Assembly: GCA_937958365.1 (NCBI GenBank)
Contig: CALFEW010000134.1
Coordinates: 1 to 8,494 of the forward strand
Length of the DNA: 8,494 nucleotides
Direction: 5' to 3'
From: an uncultured Chloroflexota bacterium
GTDB taxonomy: Bacteria > Chloroflexota > Anaerolineae > Promineifilales > Promineifilaceae
How positions within the stretch are numbered: the first letter of the stretch is position 1; each line of letters starts with the position of its first letter. Positions 5,728-8,494 of the stretch are shown piece by piece. Position numbers and translations under genes: made by a program. Under the pieces are notes generated by a model. The model was not told the DNA's origin, made no database searches, and worked only from the letters and a program-made list of their open reading frames with translations.

Positions 5728-8494
5728 ATGGAAAAGACACTGCGTAACGGCTGGCGATTCTTCTGGAGTTGTTGGCTTTTTTTGATCCTGTTGGCCGCAT
5801 CGGCCAGCGCCGGCGCTGCCCCGATGACCCAGAGCGATGACCCTGCCTCGATTCCCCCACCAGACACCGTCACCATCGCCGGGACATTACAACCGCAGCT
5901 TGGCTGCCCCGGCCAGTGGAACACCGAGTGCCGCGAAAGCATGCTCACCTACGACGCCGACAACGACCTGTGGCTGGCGACGTTTGACCTGACGGCCGGC
6001 AGCTACGAATACAAAGCCGCGCTCAACGGTACCTGGGCCGACAATTACGGCCTGAACGCCGAATATTACGGCCCCAACATCCCGCTGGAAGTGCCCGCCG
6101 ATGGTCCCGTCACCTTCTGGTACGACCACAAGACGCGCTGGGTCAGCGACAACATCAACAGCCTGTTTAGCATCGTGGCCGGTACATTTCAGTCTGAATT
6201 AGGCTGCGCCGAAGATGGGCAGGCCGACTGCCTGCGCTCGCTGCTGCAAGACCCGGATGGCGATGGCGTGTATACGTTTGTCACGGCCGTTATCCCCGCC
6301 GGTGAGTACGAAGCGACAGGCGTTGTGCCCGGCGAGGAACAAAGCGTGCCGTTCACCGTCACCGAAGGACAGGCCGTATTATTTACCCACAATTCGGCCA
6401 CCGGCAGCCTGGAAGTCAGCACCGGCGACCCCGCCGCCCTGGGCGCGTCATCCGAAGCTGCTCCCAGGGGCCTGCCCGCCCCGGCCGCGCCCATGCCCGA
6501 TACCGTCACCATCCCCGGAACCATCCAGAGCGTGTTGGGCTGCCCCGGCGATTGGCAGCCCGATTGCGACGCCACTTATCTGGCGTTTGACGAAGACGAC
6601 CAACTGTGGACGGCCGTTTTCACCATTCCCGCCGGTGACTATGAGTACAAGGCCGCGCTCAACGACACCTGGGACGTCAACTTTGGCCTGAACGCCGAAC
6701 CCGGCGGCCCCAATATCCCCCTGGCGCTGGAGGAGGAAACGGCCGTTACCTTCTACTTCGACAACAACACCGGCTGGGTCGCCGACAGCGCCAACAACCT
6801 CATCGCCAACGTGCCCGGCAGCTTCCAGGCGGCCATCGGCTGCCCCGGTGACTGGCAGCCCGACTGCCTGCGCTCCTGGCTGCAAGACCCCGACGGCGAC
6901 GGCATCTTCACCTTCCTCACCGACGCCATCCCCGCCGGTGAATACGAAGCCAAAGTCGCCATCAACCAGACCTGGGACGAGAACTATGGCGCGGATGGCG
7001 CGCCAGACGGGGCCAACATCCCCTTCACCGTCCCCGCAGACAGTGCCCCTATGATATTCAACTACGATTCCGCCTCCCACCGCCTCACCATCAGCTCCCT
7101 GGCCGAGGGCGCCGCGCAGGGCAACATCAAGCAGCCCAAAGCGCATTGGGTATCCGCTTCGACAATTGCCTGGGACATCACCGATGCGCCCGGCAACACC
7201 TACCTGCTGCACTATGCCCTGGGCGACGAGACGCTGAGCCTGGAGCCGGACGGCGTGATCGGCGGCGACAGCCTGCCGCTCACGGTAGACGCCGCCGGTC
7301 TGAGCGACGAAATCCAGGCGAAATTCCCCCACCTCAGCCGCTTCACCGCCCTCACGCTCGATCCCGAAGACCTGGAGCAGGTAGGCGACGCCTTGAAAGG
7401 GCAAATCGCCGTCTCGGCCTATAACCAGGCCGGCGAACTGCTGGACGCCACCGGCCTGCAAATCCCCGGCGTGTTAGACGACCTGTACACCTACGACGGC
7501 CCGCTGGGCATCACCTTTGAAGGCGATACGCCAACGCTGCAAGTGTGGGCGCCTACTGCCCGCGCCGTCACGCTGCACCTGTTCGACAGCGCCGACGATA
7601 CCGCCGCCCGCCAGACATTCCCCATGCAAGGCGATGCGCAAACCGGCGTCTGGAGCATCACCGGCGAACCGGATTGGAACGGCGCTTATTACCTGTACGA
7701 GGTAGAAGTATTTGTTCCGGCGACAGGCGCGGTGGAGAACAATCTGGTCACAGACCCCTACGCCATCAGCCTCTCCCTAAACAGTCAATTCAGCCAGATT
7801 GTAGACCTGAACGACCCCGCCCTGATGCCCGATGGCTGGCAGACGTTGGCAAAACCGGCGCTGGCTGCGCCTGAAGACATCGTCGTGTATGAACTGCACG
7901 TGCGCGACTTTAGCGCCAACGACCCGACCGTACCGGCCGAACATCAGGGCAAGTATCTGGCCTTCACCGACATTGAGAGCAATGGGATGCAGCACCTGAT
8001 CCAACTGGCGCAGGCGGGATTAACCCACGTGCATCTGCTGCCGACGTTTGATATTGCCACCATTGAGGAGGATGCGGCGGCGCGTGCGGAACCGGACACG
8101 GCCGTTCTCTCCACCTTCCCGCCCAATTCCGACCAGCAACAAGCCCTCATCGGTGAAACCCGCGACCTGGACGGCTTTAACTGGGGCTACGACCCCTACC
8201 ATTACAACACGCCCGAAGGCAGCTACGCCACCGACCCCAACGGCTCGGCCCGCATCCTGGAATTCCGGCAGATGGTGCAATCGCTGAACGAGAATGGGCT
8301 GCGCGTGGTCGCCGACGTGGTTTACAACCACACCAGCGCCAGCGGCCAAAACGAACGCTCGGTGCTGGACCGCGTTGTGCCCGGTTATTACCACCGGCTG
8401 AACAGCAACGGCCGTGTTGAAACCAGCACCTGCTGCCAGAACACCGCCACCGAACACAACATGATGCGCAAGCTGATGATTGATTCGGCCGTCA
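5728..8494 (+). CDS. Secreted pullulanase-type glycosidase, 3' end cut by window
   Basis: Starch/glycogen/pullulan debranching enzyme, predicted to hydrolyse alpha-1,6 links outside the cell. The first 922 residues are visible without a stop. A Sec signal peptide (1 to about 30) has an aromatic core FFWSCWLFLILLAA and AxA sites at 26-28 and 28-30. Four X25-like modules follow (about 46-147, 148-232, 258-358, 359-458). A pullulanase N2-like region starts at AHWV (472), and a CBM48-like module at about 594-690 carries LQVWAPTA (604-611). The GH13 barrel begins near 716 with VYELHVRDFS (720-729), then NWGYDPYHY (818-826) and conserved region I DVVYNH (863-868). The visible end, with ETSTCCQNTATEH, fits pullulanases of the secreted type. 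The nucleophile Asp, acid Glu and third Asp lie past the window edge, so activity cannot be judged here. Closest alternative: an amylopullulanase. Confidence 0.9.
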   Translation, partial: MEKTLRNGWRFFWSCWLFLILLAASASAGAAPMTQSDDPASIPPPDTVTIAGTLQPQLGCPGQWNTECRESMLTYDADNDLWLATFDLTAGSYEYKAALNGTWADNYGLNAEYYGPNIPLEVPADGPVTFWYDHKTRWVSDNINSLFSIVAGTFQSELGCAEDGQADCLRSLLQDPDGDGVYTFVTAVIPAGEYEATGVVPGEEQSVPFTVTEGQAVLFTHNSATGSLEVSTGDPAALGASSEAAPRGLPAPAAPMPDTVTIPGTIQSVLGCPGDWQPDCDATYLAFDEDDQLWTAVFTIPAGDYEYKAALNDTWDVNFGLNAEPGGPNIPLALEEETAVTFYFDNNTGWVADSANNLIANVPGSFQAAIGCPGDWQPDCLRSWLQDPDGDGIFTFLTDAIPAGEYEAKVAINQTWDENYGADGAPDGANIPFTVPADSAPMIFNYDSASHRLTISSLAEGAAQGNIKQPKAHWVSASTIAWDITDAPGNTYLLHYALGDETLSLEPDGVIGGDSLPLTVDAAGLSDEIQAKFPHLSRFTALTLDPEDLEQVGDALKGQIAVSAYNQAGELLDATGLQIPGVLDDLYTYDGPLGITFEGDTPTLQVWAPTARAVTLHLFDSADDTAARQTFPMQGDAQTGVWSITGEPDWNGAYYLYEVEVFVPATGAVENNLVTDPYAISLSLNSQFSQIVDLNDPALMPDGWQTLAKPALAAPEDIVVYELHVRDFSANDPTVPAEHQGKYLAFTDIESNGMQHLIQLAQAGLTHVHLLPTFDIATIEEDAAARAEPDTAVLSTFPPNSDQQQALIGETRDLDGFNWGYDPYHYNTPEGSYATDPNGSARILEFRQMVQSLNENGLRVVADVVYNHTSASGQNERSVLDRVVPGYYHRLNSNGRVETSTCCQNTATEHNMMRKLMIDSAV
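5863..7101 (+). repeat. Duplicated A-B pair of X25-like modules
   Basis: Modules 1 and 3 (type A) begin DTVTI and share PGxW, YEYKAALN and GLNAE. Modules 2 and 4 (type B) share DCLRS, LQDPDGDG and IPAGEYEA. A starts at residues 46 and 258, and LQDPDGDG at 173 and 385. Both distances are exactly 212 codons (636 bases), so the A-B pair was duplicated as one unit. DNA similarity is still visible, for example at 6244-6269 against 6880-6905. Each module has a C-x7-C pair just after its first strand, a likely disulfide in an exported protein. DPDGDG resembles a calcium-binding loop. Module 2 is about 12 residues shorter and has lost the Trp positions present in module 4. X25 modules are known accessory domains of bacterial pullulanases. 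Confidence 0.85.

Larger units (their letters stand above)
296..8415. repeat. Over-represented palindrome ACGGCCGT, 21 copies
   Basis: Exact copies of this 8-base palindrome start at 296, 1512, 1794, 1860, 1982, 2768, 2901, 3264, 3908, 4206, 4221, 4387, 4432, 4861, 4978, 5014, 6283, 6610, 6739, 8098 and 8408. Eighteen are in genes: 14 read as Thr-Ala-Val (ACG GCC GTN) and 4 as Gly-Arg (NAC GGC CGT); none uses the third frame. Three are intergenic. A hand estimate at about 57% GC predicts about 0.2 copies by chance. One-mismatch relatives TCGGCCGT occur at 3284 and 8485. The spread across unrelated genes and gaps argues for a genome-wide motif rather than a protein repeat. Confidence 0.9.

Noticed and set aside
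6448..7461. A 337-codon open frame on the minus strand inside the pullulanase gene
   Set aside because: Its product is a Gly/Val-rich low-complexity sequence with no recognisable motif. It is antisense to well-conserved X25 and N2 modules, and such frames are expected in GC-rich genes.

Overview
The window is bacterial, moderately GC-rich and densely coding. It looks like a member of the Chloroflexota (Anaerolineae-like). This is inferred from a secreted pullulanase with X25-type modules, an Ala/Pro/Thr-rich lipoprotein linker, and an extraordinary density of the octamer ACGGCCGT. No rRNA, tRNA, CRISPR array, transposase or phage gene was seen, so the phylum call is tentative.

Left part (1-1967): a 7-bp tandem repeat (1-70) runs in from the left edge and ends 23 bases before obg, which encodes the ribosome-associated GTPase. 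The stop of obg overlaps the GTG start of nadD (NAD biosynthesis), so the two are probably translationally coupled. Centre-left (2024-4111): a six-helix membrane sensor histidine kinase with two PAS domains and no response regulator in view. A 149-base gap (4112-4260) holds a 9-bp-stem hairpin made of two ACGGCCGT copies.

Centre-right (4261-5375): a YceI-like lipoprotein on the plus strand faces a 65-residue zinc-ribbon protein on the minus strand. A 15-bp perfect hairpin lies between their stop codons and has a U-tract in the minus-strand direction. Next is a gap (5376-5727) holding a REP-like cluster of CGCGGATA/TATCCGCG boxes.

Right part (5728 to the edge): a long secreted pullulanase-type glycosidase, cut by the window end. 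It has a signal peptide, four X25-like modules arranged as two A-B pairs, a pullulanase N2-like region, a CBM48-like module and the first part of a GH13 barrel. The catalytic Asp and Glu lie beyond the edge.

The genes do not form one obvious system. obg-nadD is housekeeping, perhaps with the kinase co-transcribed. The lipoprotein, zinc-ribbon protein and pullulanase look like separate transcription units. The most unusual signal is the palindrome ACGGCCGT: 21 exact copies against about 0.2 expected, mostly inside genes and mostly read as Thr-Ala-Val. It is reminiscent of the cyanobacterial HIP1 octamer.
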